Source of the DNA: Urechis unicinctus
Lineage: Eukaryota > Annelida > Polychaeta > Xenopneusta > Urechidae
Direction: 5' to 3'
Assembly (NCBI GenBank): GCA_034190875.2
Contig: CM067355.1
Location: 34,226,114-34,290,113, forward strand
Length of the DNA stretch: 64,000 bases
In this document: piece by piece, positions 1 to 10,425 of the stretch
Numbering within the stretch: the stretch's first letter is position 1
Layout of the letters: every line of letters starts with the position of its first letter
Position numbers and translations under genes: made by a program
Notes under the pieces: generated by a model
Told to the model about the DNA's origin: nothing
What the model saw: only the letters and a program-made list of their open reading frames with translations
Databases searched by the model: none

Positions 1-225
1 ATGGCTCTACATTTCTTTTGTATTCTTTATATATTCCAGGATAACACAAGGTAGGTTTTGTAACGGTCTTCCTGAAGTGTTTGTCTTTATATTTTTATTG
101 GTCGAAGTTTGAGCAGAAACAAGAAAACGATAGTCTTACTATTCCTTTATAATATTGAGACGTCCCTATTAATTAGATTTGATGTATTGTGTAGTTTAAA
201 CCGTAAAAAGCATCGTCAACCATTG

Positions 226-838
226 CAGAGTCATAATCCCCTGCCCACAAAGTACGGAACCTTCATAACTGACAGAGTCATAATCCCCTGCCCACAAAGT
301 ACGGAACCTTCATATCTGACAGAGTCATAATCCCCTGCCCACAAAGTACGGAACCTTCATAAGTGACAGAGTCATAATCCCCTGCCCACAAAGTACGGAA
401 CCTTCATATCTGACAGAGTCATAATCCCCTGCCCACAATGTACGGAACCTTCATATCTGACAGAGTCATAATCCCCTGCCCACAAAGTACGGAACCTTCA
501 TAACTGACAGAGTCATAATCCCCTGCCCACAAAGTACGGAACCTTCATAACTGACAGAGTCATAATCCCCTGCCCACAAAGTACGGAACCTTCATATCTG
601 ACAGAGTCATAATCCCCTGCCCACAAAGTACGGAACCTTTATATCTGACAGAGTCATAATCCCCTGCCCACAAAGTACGGAACCTTTATATCTGACAGAG
701 TCATAATCCCCTGCCCACAAAGTACGGAACCTTCATATCTGACAGAGTCATAATCCCCTGCCCACAAAGTACGGAACCTTCATATCTGACAGAGTCATAA
801 TCCCCTGCCCCCTAAGTACCGAACCTTGATATATCTGA
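226..838. repeat. Minisatellite, 47-bp unit, about 13 copies
   Basis: Head-to-tail copies beginning CAGAGTCATAATCCCCTGCC recur every 47 bp from 226. Units differ by one or two bases, mainly CATAACTGA versus CATATCTGA near the unit end. The last copy is degraded (CCCCCTAAGTACC). Bases 1-225 upstream show nothing recognisable. Confidence 0.97.
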
Positions 839-884
839 AAGCTTGTTCACATCGCGTATAGGTAAACTGCGTCGCCTTTCTCAT

Positions 885-1110
885 CTCTGAAAGGGGATGC
901 ACCCGACCCGGTAGCTCAATAGTGCCGTGCTGGACCTTCGTCCCAGCGGCGTGGGTTTCGTAGCCCTGTCTGGGCAAAGGGTTTGTGCCAAGTGGGCGCT
1001 GGCACTTAAAGGGAGTTGTCCAAGCATCACAATCCTCCTCATCCATCACCGTTGCGACATCACCTCGGTGTTGAAGATGACGTTAATCTCCAATATTACC
1101 ATAACCATTA
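885..1110 (+). mobile_element. Probable tRNA-derived SINE remnant
   Basis: A pol III-like head is visible. A box A-like TAGCTCAATAG lies at 912-922 and a box B-like GGGTTTCGTAGCCC at 953-966. Between them an anticodon-like stem GCTGG/CCAGC encloses a loop. The sequence continues past the T-arm into a non-tRNA body, as in tRNA-derived SINEs, so a functional tRNA gene is unlikely. Both element ends are guesses and no target-site duplication was found. Confidence 0.45.
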
Positions 1111-2237
1111 CTTTTTCATATCTGAAGTTCCGTCACTCGTGCTGATCGTATATGCTCTAGATTAGTTCCCTGACCATATGTGGCCAATAAACTGCAATTT
1201 CCCAGATCAAAGTATTTTCCTAGACCTGTTGGCAAGCCCTTTTGTAATAGCTGACGCCCAATCAGAAACCTCGCTTACTGAAGACGCCATACCGCCGTCC
1301 CCAGAGGTTAAAACAAATATTATTCAGGCAACACCATAGTCACCGACATCCGGACCAAGATGGTAGGCCAACTTCGTACGACAAAGAAGAGATTGGAAGT
1401 CCGTCTCAGCTATAACCTGGACTTTACCATTGTGAACTGTTATATATACAACAACAAATTTATTTACTTTCGGACTCCGGAATACGGAATCCGTATCCCT
1501 ACCTGAAAGAACAACTCCACTCCAAGCCTCTCATCCTTCATTGATCAGCAAGATTTCACAGTGTCATCATATTATGAAATGTAGTGCACACCTCTTGGGC
1601 TCAATACAGTTAGTTACTTCCTCCAGAACGCCTAATGGAGTTACAAAAATGAGTCAAATTCACAATAACCCTACAAAGTTTGATATATTTATATTTTTCA
1701 ACCTTCTTTTCTGATCTCATATGGAAAACTGGACAATTGTCGCTTGTGTCAGTGAAGAAGACACATGAGAATCTGATTTTGGCTGAGCTTGGATTACAAA
1801 AAAGATATCAATAAATGGTGAATATTGCGCGGTCTCATGAGTTGTTTTTTTTCAAAAGGGGGATAAAGGAATGGGATACATATTGTCAAGGAACATGGCA
1901 AGCGAAACATGATCGAGTACACCAAGCAGAGTACTATTTGTATCTCCATTTAGTAATATTACTAGCCTTCCTGTCTCACCCAGGTCTGCGATGTCAAAAC
2001 AGCAATGCTTATATTCGATGGATTATATAACGCGCCAATGAGGACGCTAGGGCTCTTAAAATGCTTATAACATTTTGAGGGTAGTTCAATGAAGCGATTG
2101 GCTGTACAAATATTTCTAACAGAATATGAAATTTCATCATTTATAAGAATAGATACTCCCTCCTCCAGTTTTGCATTGACTATAAGCATTTTCTATTTTA
2201 TAACCTATCGTTGTAAAATGCAGAGCACTCACTTTGT
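1111..2237. other. Unique sequence, no gene seen
   Basis: AT-rich single-copy sequence between the SINE-like element and the next array. Open frames here are short (75 codons or fewer) and have no recognisable motif or paired splice sites. Confidence 0.6.
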
Positions 2238-3085
2238 TCAACCAGGTGTCTGTTGTACAAACAACACCAGCCAGGTGTCTGTTGTATACACAACACCAAT
2301 CAGGTGGCTGTTGTACAAACAACACCAGCCAGGTGTCTGTTGTACAAACAACACCAACCAGGTGTCTGTTGTACCAACAACACCAACCATATGTCTGTTG
2401 TACCAACAACACCAACCAGGTGTCTGTTGTACCAACAACACCAACCATGTGTCTGTTGTACCAACAACACCAACCAGGTGTCTGTTGTACCAACAACACC
2501 AGCCATGTGTTTGTTGTACCAACAACACCAACGAGGTGTCTGTTGTACACACAACACCAATCAGGTGGCTGTTGTACCAACAACACCAACCAGGGGTCTG
2601 TTGTACACACAACACCAATCAGGTGGCTGTGGTACCAACAGCACCAACCAGGTGTCTGTTGTATACACAACACCAATCAGGTGGTTGTTGTACAAACAAC
2701 ACCAGCCAGGTGTCTGTTGTACCAACAACACCAGCCAGGTGTCTGTTGTACAAACAACACCAATCAGGTGGCTGTTGTACAAACAACACCAACCAGGTGT
2801 CTGTTGTACAAACAACACCAGCCAGGTGTCTGTTGTACAAACAACACCAATCAGGTGGTTGTTGTACAAACAACACCAGCCAGGTGTCTGTTGTACCAAC
2901 AACACCAGCCAGGTGTCTGTTGTACAAACAACACCAATCAGGTGGTTGTTGTACAAACAACACCAGCCAGGTGTCTGTTGTACCAACAACACCAGCCAGG
3001 TGTCTGTTGTACAAACAACACCAATCAGGTGGCTGTTGTACAAACAACACCAACCAGGTGTCTGTTGTATACACAACACCACTAT
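2238..3085. repeat. Minisatellite, 29-bp unit, about 29 copies, palindromic core
   Basis: The unit contains CAGGTGTCTGTTGTACAAAC followed by AACACCAGC. The three core variants are GTACAAAC, GTATACAC and GTACCAAC. TGTTGT on one side and ACAACA on the other make every unit an imperfect inverted repeat. Because 29 is not a multiple of 3 and the unit lacks stops, all frames stay open on both strands. The resulting 'Cys-rich proteins' are artefacts. Confidence 0.97.
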
Positions 3086-3387
3086 GATTAATATCAACTG
3101 TTTTATATAACTTTTGCCTTCGAGATAATTTTCAATGCTTCATATTCAGTAATAGCCAGGCTATTGTTGTGTTGCGTGTCTGTACGCGATCCTTGTCCAG
3201 TTTGTTGATCATTAGACCGGGCTACCCAGCGCTGTTGTCTGACTCGGATCCACAACTGGAATTACCCCGCGAGAGAAAGAATATTCCCGCGTACTCATTA
3301 ATCCCATCAGGATATTATTGTCCCTCTTGGTGGCTTTTTTCGCCCTCACCAGCCTACATTCCTTGTCAACTGCTTCATATTCAGCAG

Positions 3388-3564
3388 GATGACGAGGACG
3401 AGTACGATGACGAGGACGACGAGGAGGAGGAGGAGAGCGACGAGCACGTGGAGCATGAAGAAGCGCCAGAGCGGCGCGTCCCTGAAGCGCGGCTTAAGAT
3501 GGCCGGCTCCATGATGCACCACGTGGTCTACCCAGAACGCCAGGCTCTCCCGCGGCGCCGGTGA
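3388..3564 (+). CDS. Candidate exon with acidic tract (unrecognised)
   Basis: A GC-rich block in AT-richer surroundings follows a possible acceptor (TGCTTCATATTCAG). It encodes an Asp/Glu run (DDEDEYDDEDDEEEEE) and then a basic, Pro/Arg-containing tail (ERRVPEARLKMAG). The frame ends at TGA inside CGGCGCCGGTGAAC, which also reads as a weak splice donor CCG|GTGAAC. The open frame extends upstream to about 3169, but that part looks non-coding. The same 14-base TGCTTCATATTCAG also occurs at about 3135, 230 bp upstream. I do not recognise the protein. It could be an exon of a nuclear or chromatin-type protein or a chance GC-rich block. Confidence 0.25.
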   Translation, partial: DDEDEYDDEDDEEEEESDEHVEHEEAPERRVPEARLKMAGSMMHHVVYPERQALPRRR

Positions 3565-3626
3565 ACTCCGGAATACAACAGAACACCCAACAACGGCCTC
3601 TTTGTACTTAAGCTTCCTGAGGATTT

Positions 3627-4420
3627 CTATCGTAAAGCTCGTCTGAAGTGAAAATGGAAATCGAGATGGAGTCCGAATCCATGTAGAGTGACTCGCTGTG
3701 CGTTGTAGACCTGGTCGCCTAATACGGGGATTCCTAACATGGGTACAGCTTGGTAGAGCGCTTCAAGCTGGCCGTTATTGCCGGAATGAGTGATGAACCG
3801 CTTGGTTCCATTGCGTTCTAGCAAATCATTCTGGGGCAGCCATTTGGCCAGACGGACCTTGCCGCAGTAGTGGTTGATTGGGGTCCGTCATAACGCATGG
3901 CCACACTGTGATTGGGGTCCGTCATAACGCATGGCCATACGGTTGTTGGGGTCCGTCATAACGCATTGCCACACGCTGGGGAAGACGCGCAAAAGCCGCC
4001 ATCATCTAAACCAAACGCGGCGACAATAAGCCCGTGTTTAGCGGCGCTGACAAACTCTGTCCAGTCAGGTTAGAGATGAGAGGCAGGTCGTGTACCTAGA
4101 CCGCCGTACAACTGGTAGCGTAGCGCATGCGTGCGGAGGAAATCCAGACAAACCGGCTCCAGGTTGACGATCCACACATCAGCGTACAGCTGACAGATTG
4201 TCTTCCCTGGCACAATATACACTAGGTTGATGAACCTCTGTAGGGAAGTAGGACTGTCTTCGAATAAGTAGATTGCCATGAAGGCTTCCATGGAGAGTGG
4301 AGCAGGGATTCTGGTGTTCCACGGGTCGTGTCTCACCGAGACAGAGATGTGAGGCAATCCTTTTTTATAAGGAAACACGAATTGGGTTGATCGAATCAAT
4401 CTAACTAACCCATTGTCGCC
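3627..4420 (-). pseudogene. UDP-glycosyltransferase pseudogene (partial)
   Basis: Members of this family transfer sugars from UDP-sugars to small lipophilic acceptors at the ER membrane. On the minus strand, from about 4400 downward, the frame reads LPHISVSVRHDPWNTRIPAP, then PTSLQRF and YGGLGTRPASHL. A stop TAA follows at 4070-4072, and the same frame resumes PDWTEFVSAAKHGLIVAAFG, the family's segment before the donor-binding domain. After a frame change come AAFARLPQRV, WLPQNDLL and the UGT signature FITHSGNNGQLEALYQAVPM, LGIPVLGDQVYNAQRV. The in-frame stop, at least one frameshift, a missing stretch and a triplicated segment (3868-3975) show that it is broken. The membrane anchor and N-terminal signal are absent. 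Identification is firm; whether an intact parent lies nearby is unknown. Confidence 0.88.
3868..3975. repeat. Three tandem copies of about 35 bp inside the UGT pseudogene
   Basis: GGGGTCCGTCATAACGCAT occurs three times in a row, starting near 3877, 3914 and 3949. On the minus strand each copy encodes the MRYDGPQ stretch that precedes the UGT signature. This is a young local expansion of coding sequence. Confidence 0.9.
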
Positions 4421-4580
4421 GTTACCTTGTCAACTGCCAATCGTACAAATGGGCTGGTCGGGGGAATAAACTGACAAGCTTTCATAGGCAAACATTAATA
4501 CGTCTTTGAACTAGTTGTGTCCGACAGAACAGTCATTAACTGCCACGCACTATTACATACGCTGGTTAGGTGTGGAAAGG

Positions 4581-4626
4581 TCGAGTGTCTCAATGTTAAC
4601 CGGTTGTCTAACATTGAGACACTCGA
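4581..4626. repeat. Perfect 18-bp inverted repeat, 10-nt loop
   Basis: The left arm TCGAGTGTCTCAATGTTA at 4581-4598 is exactly complementary to the right arm at 4609-4626, with loop ACCGGTTGTC. It sits immediately before the 29-bp array. It could be a folded-back terminal repeat or a cruciform-forming site. Confidence 0.95.
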
Positions 4627-4639
4627 TTGACAGCCATTC

Positions 4640-5280
4640 TAACACTGAATTCAAGATGGCAATCATTCTAATATAGAATCAACGCTAACAACCATTCTAA
4701 TATAGAATCAACGTTGACAACCATTCTAATATAGAATCAACGCTGACAACCATTCTACTATAGAATCAACGCTGACAACCATTCTAATATAGAATCAACG
4801 CTGACAACCATCACGTTGACAACCATTCTAATATAGAATCAACGTTGACAATCATTCTAATATAGAATCAACGCTGACAACCATTCTAATATAGAATCAA
4901 CGCTGACAACCATTCTAATATAGAATCAACGCTGACAACCATTCTAATATTGAATCAACGTTGACAACCATTCTACTATAGAATCAACGCTGACAACCAT
5001 TCTAATATAGAATCAACGCTGACAACCATCACGTTGACAACCATTCTAATATAGAATCAACGCTGACAACCATTCTAATATTGAATCAACGTTGACAACC
5101 ATTCTAATATAGAATCAACGCTGACAACCATTCTAATATAGAATCAACGTTGACATTCTAATATAGAATCAACGTTGACAACCATTCTAATATAGAATCA
5201 ACGCTGACAACCATTCTAATATAGAATCAACGCTGACAACCATTCTAATATAGAATCAACGCTGACTACAATTCTATTAT
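4640..5280. repeat. Minisatellite, 29-bp unit, about 21 copies, palindromic core
   Basis: The unit is CAACCATTCTAATATAGAAT followed by CAACGCTGA. Each unit carries the perfect inverted repeat ATTCTA-ATA-TAGAAT. Two copies are shortened to CAACCATCACGTTGA at the same internal breakpoint (about 4808 and 5028), so a deletion variant has itself been copied with its neighbours. Confidence 0.97.
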
Positions 5281-5563
5281 TGAATCAATTTTGGGTGTTT
5301 GCTCAGGTCCCCTGGGCCAGCCCTATCAGTCAGCGTGGTTGCGTTGTTTTATGGCATGATAAGCAAACAGAAAGGTCTCCTTCTACGGTTTCCTGCAATA
5401 TCGTCTACCTCATGGTCTGGACGTCCTGGGGCGCTCATTGATAGCTTGCGGGCCCGAGTCACTCATTATCTGTTTATTTAGTGGCCGCTATTTAATTAAC
5501 TAACTTGCCGTTACGAACCAGAGCATCGCTGGGACTGACCACAGTATCAGGCAGTTGCGAAGC
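5281..5563. other. Unique spacer, no gene seen
   Basis: Single-copy sequence between the 29-bp array and the first MITE. Open frames of at most about 60 codons, without motifs. Confidence 0.6.
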
Positions 5564-6142
5564 TTAAAGAGACTGTTCAGCCACATATAAGGCAATCAGG
5601 GATCATTTCGTTATTACATTACTACGATTAACGCAGACGTAAGTAATGACATCTTCTAATTTGTGCCGCCGAGTTTACATGATGGAAGTTATGTTGATAA
5701 GTTTTTAACATTATTATTTGACTGGAAATGTTCATGATATACTGTGGAGATCTGTTTTATTCAGTTATGTCGTTCCATCGATAACGGTGCCTCCCTAAAA
5801 CCATTAACTACACGAATGTTAGCTGTAAATCATAACGCGCTCTGAATTTACCTCGCTAACGATGTGTATTCTTCCGCTTTAGTTACATAATGTAGATTTC
5901 ATAAAATCTTCACTCATTCAAGTTGTGGGCATAATTGTGCACACATTAGACCGACAAGCAGGAAGGATAATGTCCGACAACATAAATGGCGACTGTCCAA
6001 GCAAGGATCTTTTTTCTGAGACCACAGCGCCGCGTAGCGACTGAAAGTCTGAAAATGTAACATTTTTGGTTTCCAAGGTGCTGTTACCAAGCAGCATGCT
6101 AGGCAACCACTTTCCTTATATGGGGCTGAACAGTCTCTTTAA
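5564..6142. mobile_element. TTAA-flanked MITE, copy 1 (571 bp)
   Basis: The body runs 5568-6138 between TTAA duplications at 5564-5567 and 6139-6142. The termini are inverted repeats: AGAGACTGTTCAGCC at the left and GGCTGAACAGTCTCT at the right. The complementarity continues into CATATAAGG/CCTTATATG, about 25 bp with one mismatch. The TTAA target is typical of piggyBac-type transposons. No transposase is encoded, so it is non-autonomous. A second copy lies at 12426-12917. Confidence 0.93.
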
Positions 6143-6914
6143 TAAACGTACTTTTTAATTCTGAATCGTTAGTTTGGTATAAGGATGGGTCCCTTGTAGC
6201 TCCTCGAGAGGGTCTAGATATGATTTGGGATCATTAATTTTGGTATATGTATTGGTGACCCTTTAAAAAAATATTGTTTATGACTGGGTCTTTTTTCAGA
6301 GGATTTGGTATGTAAATGGTTCCCTTTTCTCACTTTGGCTTGGTATAGATATGGTCCGGTTTTTGTTTCCCATGACGGCTCACCCCTACCCTTTTCGCAC
6401 GCACCCCCGCACGCACCATCATTGGGGCATGCGTCGCAATCTTTAAGTCGCTATGCCTGCACCATTCTCCGTTCTCCGTTCTCCCCACATATCACGATGT
6501 CGCTATTAAATTACACGTAGTTGAGAATTACTGGTAAAGCCATAGAGTGCAATTAGGGAAAGATACAGCATCAACCCCCTGAATCCCCACCTGCACATAA
6601 CACACACACACAAGACAGCAGCCACGCGACTAATAATAGAACCTTTCAACGGGCCGCAGTCAGGAACCGCTATGACTCGCAACCAATAACATTATGACAG
6701 CAATACCAAATGCCTGCAAACGTACCACAGATTGATGTAGACAGCCGCCTTTTGTCCACGCATCATGCATGGGTGGCTGTTAACCCGACTTAACCAAGTT
6801 GTCCTGCATTAAGACAAAGGCGTCTCAGATAGATTAATAATTTATTAATAGAATAAAAACCCGCCTGTCATGATCTAATTAACATATAGGCTCTAGGCCT
6901 GATCCCGATAGGAG
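6143..6914. other. Unique sequence, no gene seen
   Basis: Single-copy DNA between the MITE and the next array, with a short CACACACACACA run near 6602. No motif-bearing frame. Confidence 0.6.
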
Positions 6915-7640
6915 AAGAAAAAATACTTCTGGTCGGAACCAGGTCACTGCTGAAGGCCGGGACCAGGTTACTGCTGAAGGTCGGGACAAGGTTACTGTTC
7001 CTGACCGGGACCAGGTAACTTTTGAAGGCCGGGAACAGGTCACTGTTGAAGGCCGGGACCAGGTCACTGCTTCTGGCCGGGACCAGGTAACTGTTTCAAA
7101 CCGGGACTATATCAACACACCTTCAGGCAATATCAACGGACCCTCAAACTAAATCAGGAGACCATCAGGCAATATCAACATTCCCTCACACTATATCAAC
7201 CCGGACCAGGTTACTGTTGCTGACCGGTATCAGGTCACTGTTGAAGTCCGGGACCAGGTTACTGCTGAAGGCCGGGACCAGGTCACTGTTGAAGGCCGGG
7301 ACCAGGTCACTGTTCCTGACCGGGACCAGGTCACTTTTGAAGGCCGGGAACAGGTCACTGTTGAAGGCCGGGACCAGGTTACTGTTCCTGGCCGGGGTAC
7401 CAGGAACTCATCTTTGAAGGGACCGGGACCAGGCAATATCAACATGTTGAAGGCCTGGGACCAGGTCACTGTTGAAGGCTTCTGGAAGGCCGGGACCAGG
7501 TCACTGTTGAAGGCCGGGACCAGGTCACTGTTGCCGGCCGGGACCAGGTTACCTTTGAAGGCCGGGATCAGGTTACTGTTCCTGGTCGGGACCAGGTTAC
7601 TTTTCAAGGCCGGGACCAGGTTACTGTTCGGATGGGACTA
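6915..7640. repeat. Minisatellite, 24-bp unit, interrupted by foreign units
   Basis: The unit is GGCCGGGACCAGGTCACTGT followed by TGAA; the variants are GTTGAA, GCTGAA, GTTCCT and TTTGAA. At 7100-7200 and again near 7430 the array is interrupted by CAGGCAATATCAAC units, which belong to the neighbouring 42-bp array at 7720. The two families are therefore mixed at precise joints. Confidence 0.93.
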
Positions 7641-7719
7641 ATCATCAACGCAAGTTAGCCTTATCAACAACTCTGGTGAGTCCAAGCTATAACATGAGCC
7701 TCACATTACATCAACAGAA

Positions 7720-8335
7720 CCGCATGCAATATCAACAGACCCTCATACTAAATCAACAGACTTTGAGGCAATATCAACAGACCCTCATACTAAATCAACA
7801 GACTTTGAGGCAATATCAAAAGACCCTCATACTAAATCAACAGACTTTGAGGCAATATCAAAAGACCCTCATACTAAATCAACAGACTTTGAGGCAATAT
7901 CAAAAGACCCTCATACTAAATCAACAGACTTGAGGCAATATCAAAAGACCCTCATACTAAATCATCAGACTTTGAGGCAATATCAACAGACCCTCATACT
8001 AGATCAACAGACTTTGAGGCAATATAAAAAGATCCTCATACTAAATCAACAGACTTTGAGGCAATATCAAAAGACCCTCATACTAAATCAACAGACTTTG
8101 AGGCAATATCAAAAGACCCTCATACTAAATCAACAGACTTTGAGGCAATATCAAAAGACCCTCATACTAAATCAACAGACTTTGAGGCAATATCATCAGA
8201 CCCTCATACTAAATCAACAAACTTTGAGGCAATATCAACAGACCTAACACTACAACAAAAGAACCTCAGGCAATATCAACAGACCCTCAGGCAATATCAA
8301 TAGACATTGGTGGAATATCAATAGACCCTCACATT
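7720..8335. repeat. Minisatellite, 42-bp unit, about 14 copies
   Basis: The unit is CAATATCAAAAGACCCTCAT, ACTAAATCAACAGACTTTGA, GG. Being 14 codons long, it yields a periodic frame (RQYQKTLILNQQTL). A one-base deletion at about 7931 shifts that frame, and no start, splice site or non-repeat coding flank is seen. I treat it as non-coding. Confidence 0.96.
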
Positions 8336-8338
8336 ACA

Positions 8339-9525
8339 TCGCTTTTGACACTGTCGATCATGAAATCCTGTTAAAGCGCCTGTCCGACAGTTTCGGCCTA
8401 AATGGAAAATGCCTCGCGTGGCTCAAGTCATACCTCTCAAACCGCTTACAACGAGTCGGTGTTGAAGGCTAACATGTGGTGTGCCACAGGGATCAGTCCT
8501 AGGGCCATTATTATTTACTGCCTACATATCACCACTTGGGAATCTTTTAAATGAACAAGGTCTGCAATACCACCAATATTCTGATGACACCCAAATCTAT
8601 GTTGCATTTACTCCTACGCAGAAATATGCGAATGATGCACAAACCAAATTGGAAGAATGCATCCGACAGATAAAATCATGGTTGGCATATAGTTTTCTAA
8701 AACTGAATGAGGACAAAACTGAAATTCTATTTTCCGCATCTCGGTACAAATGCCAGCCGTCGTTTGGCCCAGTTAATATTGGCGATATGACTGTACCTAC
8801 ATCAGATACAGCCAGAAACCTCGGGTGTTCTGATGAACTCACAGTTTACTGGAAAACCACATGTTATGAAGTCAACTCAATCTCTCCTACATCAGATCAG
8901 AAGATTAGGCATCATAAGGAAGTACCTGAACCAATCCACAACCGAAATTCTTGTCCACGCATTCATATCGTCTCGGCTTGATTACTGCAATTCACTGCTA
9001 TATGCAGCCCATTCGTACCTTATCGCAAGACTGCAACACGCCCAAAATACGGCCGCCCGCCTTGTTGCAAAAGGAAAGCACGGGGGTAACATTCAACACA
9101 TCATGCGTACACTTCATCGGCTTCCTGTGGAAAAACGTATTGTATTCAAAATTCTTCTGCTCACCTTTAAAGGCTGTTATTAGAACGCGCCAAGCTACCT
9201 ACAGGAACTTACTGCTCAATACCAACCTGCAAGGGAACTCCGAACGATGGACAAGTATCTTCTTCAAGTCCCAAAATCCCCAGTTATATCGCCATACGGT
9301 GCCATTGCGTTCAGTAATGCCGCACCAAGTTTGTGGAACGCACTTCCCATCGTGGTTCGTCGGGCGAATACGCTTGATGTTTTCAATCAGAACTCAAGAC
9401 ATTTCGTTTTAGTCAGTGATATGACAATTAACTGCCCGCTTAAGCGCCTTTTAGCAGGATTATTTCCTGGAAACAGGCGCTATACAAATGCCATATATGT
9501 TATGTTATGTTATAACACAGAATCT
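8339..9525 (+). mobile_element. CR1/L2-type LINE fragment, reverse transcriptase 3' part, broken
   Basis: This is the 3' part of a non-LTR retrotransposon ORF2. It begins AFDTVDHEILLKRL (RT motif A region), then after a stop and frame change VPQGSVLGPLLFTAYISPLG (motif B). The catalytic box reads YSDD instead of YADD, in QYHQYSDDTQIY. Further frame changes near 8880 and 9190 separate LRRLGIIRKYLNQST-like, SSRLDYCNSLLY, LPVEKRIVFKILLL and the C-terminal PSLWNALP and GLFPGNRRYTNAIY pieces. The 3' end runs into TATGTTATGTTATG, a short repeated tail usual for CR1/L2 elements. It is 5'-truncated at the edge of the 42-bp array and has several frameshifts, so it is dead. The exact clade would need a tree. 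Confidence 0.92.
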
Positions 9526-9584
9526 CGCGCTATATTACCAACCCCTAGCGATATATCATCAGGATCCAACACTGCTGCCCCCCG

Positions 9585-10195
9585 AAGTGTCATAACCGCG
9601 TCATTTCACTGGCCTCCGTCGAGTCACAATCTCGTCATTTCACTTCCCTACGACAAGTCATAACCGTGTCATTTCACTGTCCTCCGTTGAGTCATAACCG
9701 CGGCATTTCACTTCCCTACGACGAGTCATAACCGCGTCATTTCACTTCCCCCCGTAGAGTCATAACCGCGTCATTTCACTGTCCTCCGTTGAGTCACAAC
9801 CGCGTCATTTCACTGCCCTCCGTCGAGTCATAGCCACGTCATTTCACTTCCCTACGACGAGTCATAACCACGTCATTTCACTTCCCTATGACGAGTCATA
9901 ACCACGTCATTTCACTTCCCTATGACGAGTCATAACCACGTCATTTCACTTCCCTCCGACAAGTCATAACCACGTCATTTCACTGTCCTCCGGTGAGTCA
10001 TATCCACGTCATTTCACTGTCCTCCGTTGAGTCATAACATCGTCATTTCACTTCCCTCCGACTAGTCATAACAGCGTCATTTCACTTCCCTCCGACAAGT
10101 CATAATCTCGTCGTTTCACTGTCCTTTTCTGAGTCATAACCACGTCATTTCACTGTCCTCCGTTAAGTCATAACCGCGTCATTTCACGTCATGTC
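9585..10195. repeat. Minisatellite, 34-bp unit, about 18 copies
   Basis: The unit is GAGTCATAACCGCGTCATTT followed by CACTTCCCTACGAC. Two common tails alternate, CTTCCCTACGAC and CTGTCCTCCGTT. The array starts directly after the LINE tail and stops at the hairpin at 10196. Confidence 0.95.
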
Positions 10196-10247
10196 AAGTA
10201 GTATAGGTAATGGGGGTACTAGCGCAATCCCATTACCTATACTACTT
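10196..10247. repeat. 19-bp inverted repeat, possible element terminus
   Basis: AGTAGTATAGGTAATGGG at 10197-10214 is perfectly complementary to 10229-10246. One more flanking A-T pair extends the stem to 19 bp, around a 14-nt loop. It marks the exact junction between the 34-bp array and the minus-strand gene cluster. A terminus beginning AG would suit a Polinton end, but I see no matching copy at the other side of the cluster. Confidence 0.9.
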
Positions 10248-10328
10248 TGGGCCCAATCCGTACGGTAGCCCAGTTATACCCGGGCGAATTTGGTTTCGAT
10301 GTGGGGTTAAGGGTGGGGCCGCCTGGGA

Positions 10329-10421
10329 TTACCCATAGAGGTCTTTGAGCGTGAAGCTACTGGGGCCGCCGCAGTAAGTTCCATTTTTCACTCTGGTGAC
10401 GTCTTCCATGAACTGGGCCAT
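10329..10421 (-). CDS. Small ORF downstream of the nuclease, 30 aa
   Basis: The ATG at 10421 opens a frame five bases after the stop of the nuclease ORF. It encodes MAQFMEDVTRVKNGT and then YCGGPSSFTLKDLYG. Tight spacing and shared strand fit a compact viral-type gene cluster. The product is not recognised. It could be the start of a longer protein that is now truncated. Confidence 0.3.
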   Translation of the reverse strand: MAQFMEDVTRVKNGTYCGGPSSFTLKDLYG

Positions 10422-10425
10422 GGTG

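Noticed and set aside
885-1110. Functional tRNA gene
   Set aside because: The cloverleaf is imperfect, box B is mutated and no acceptor-stem partner follows; a SINE head fits better.
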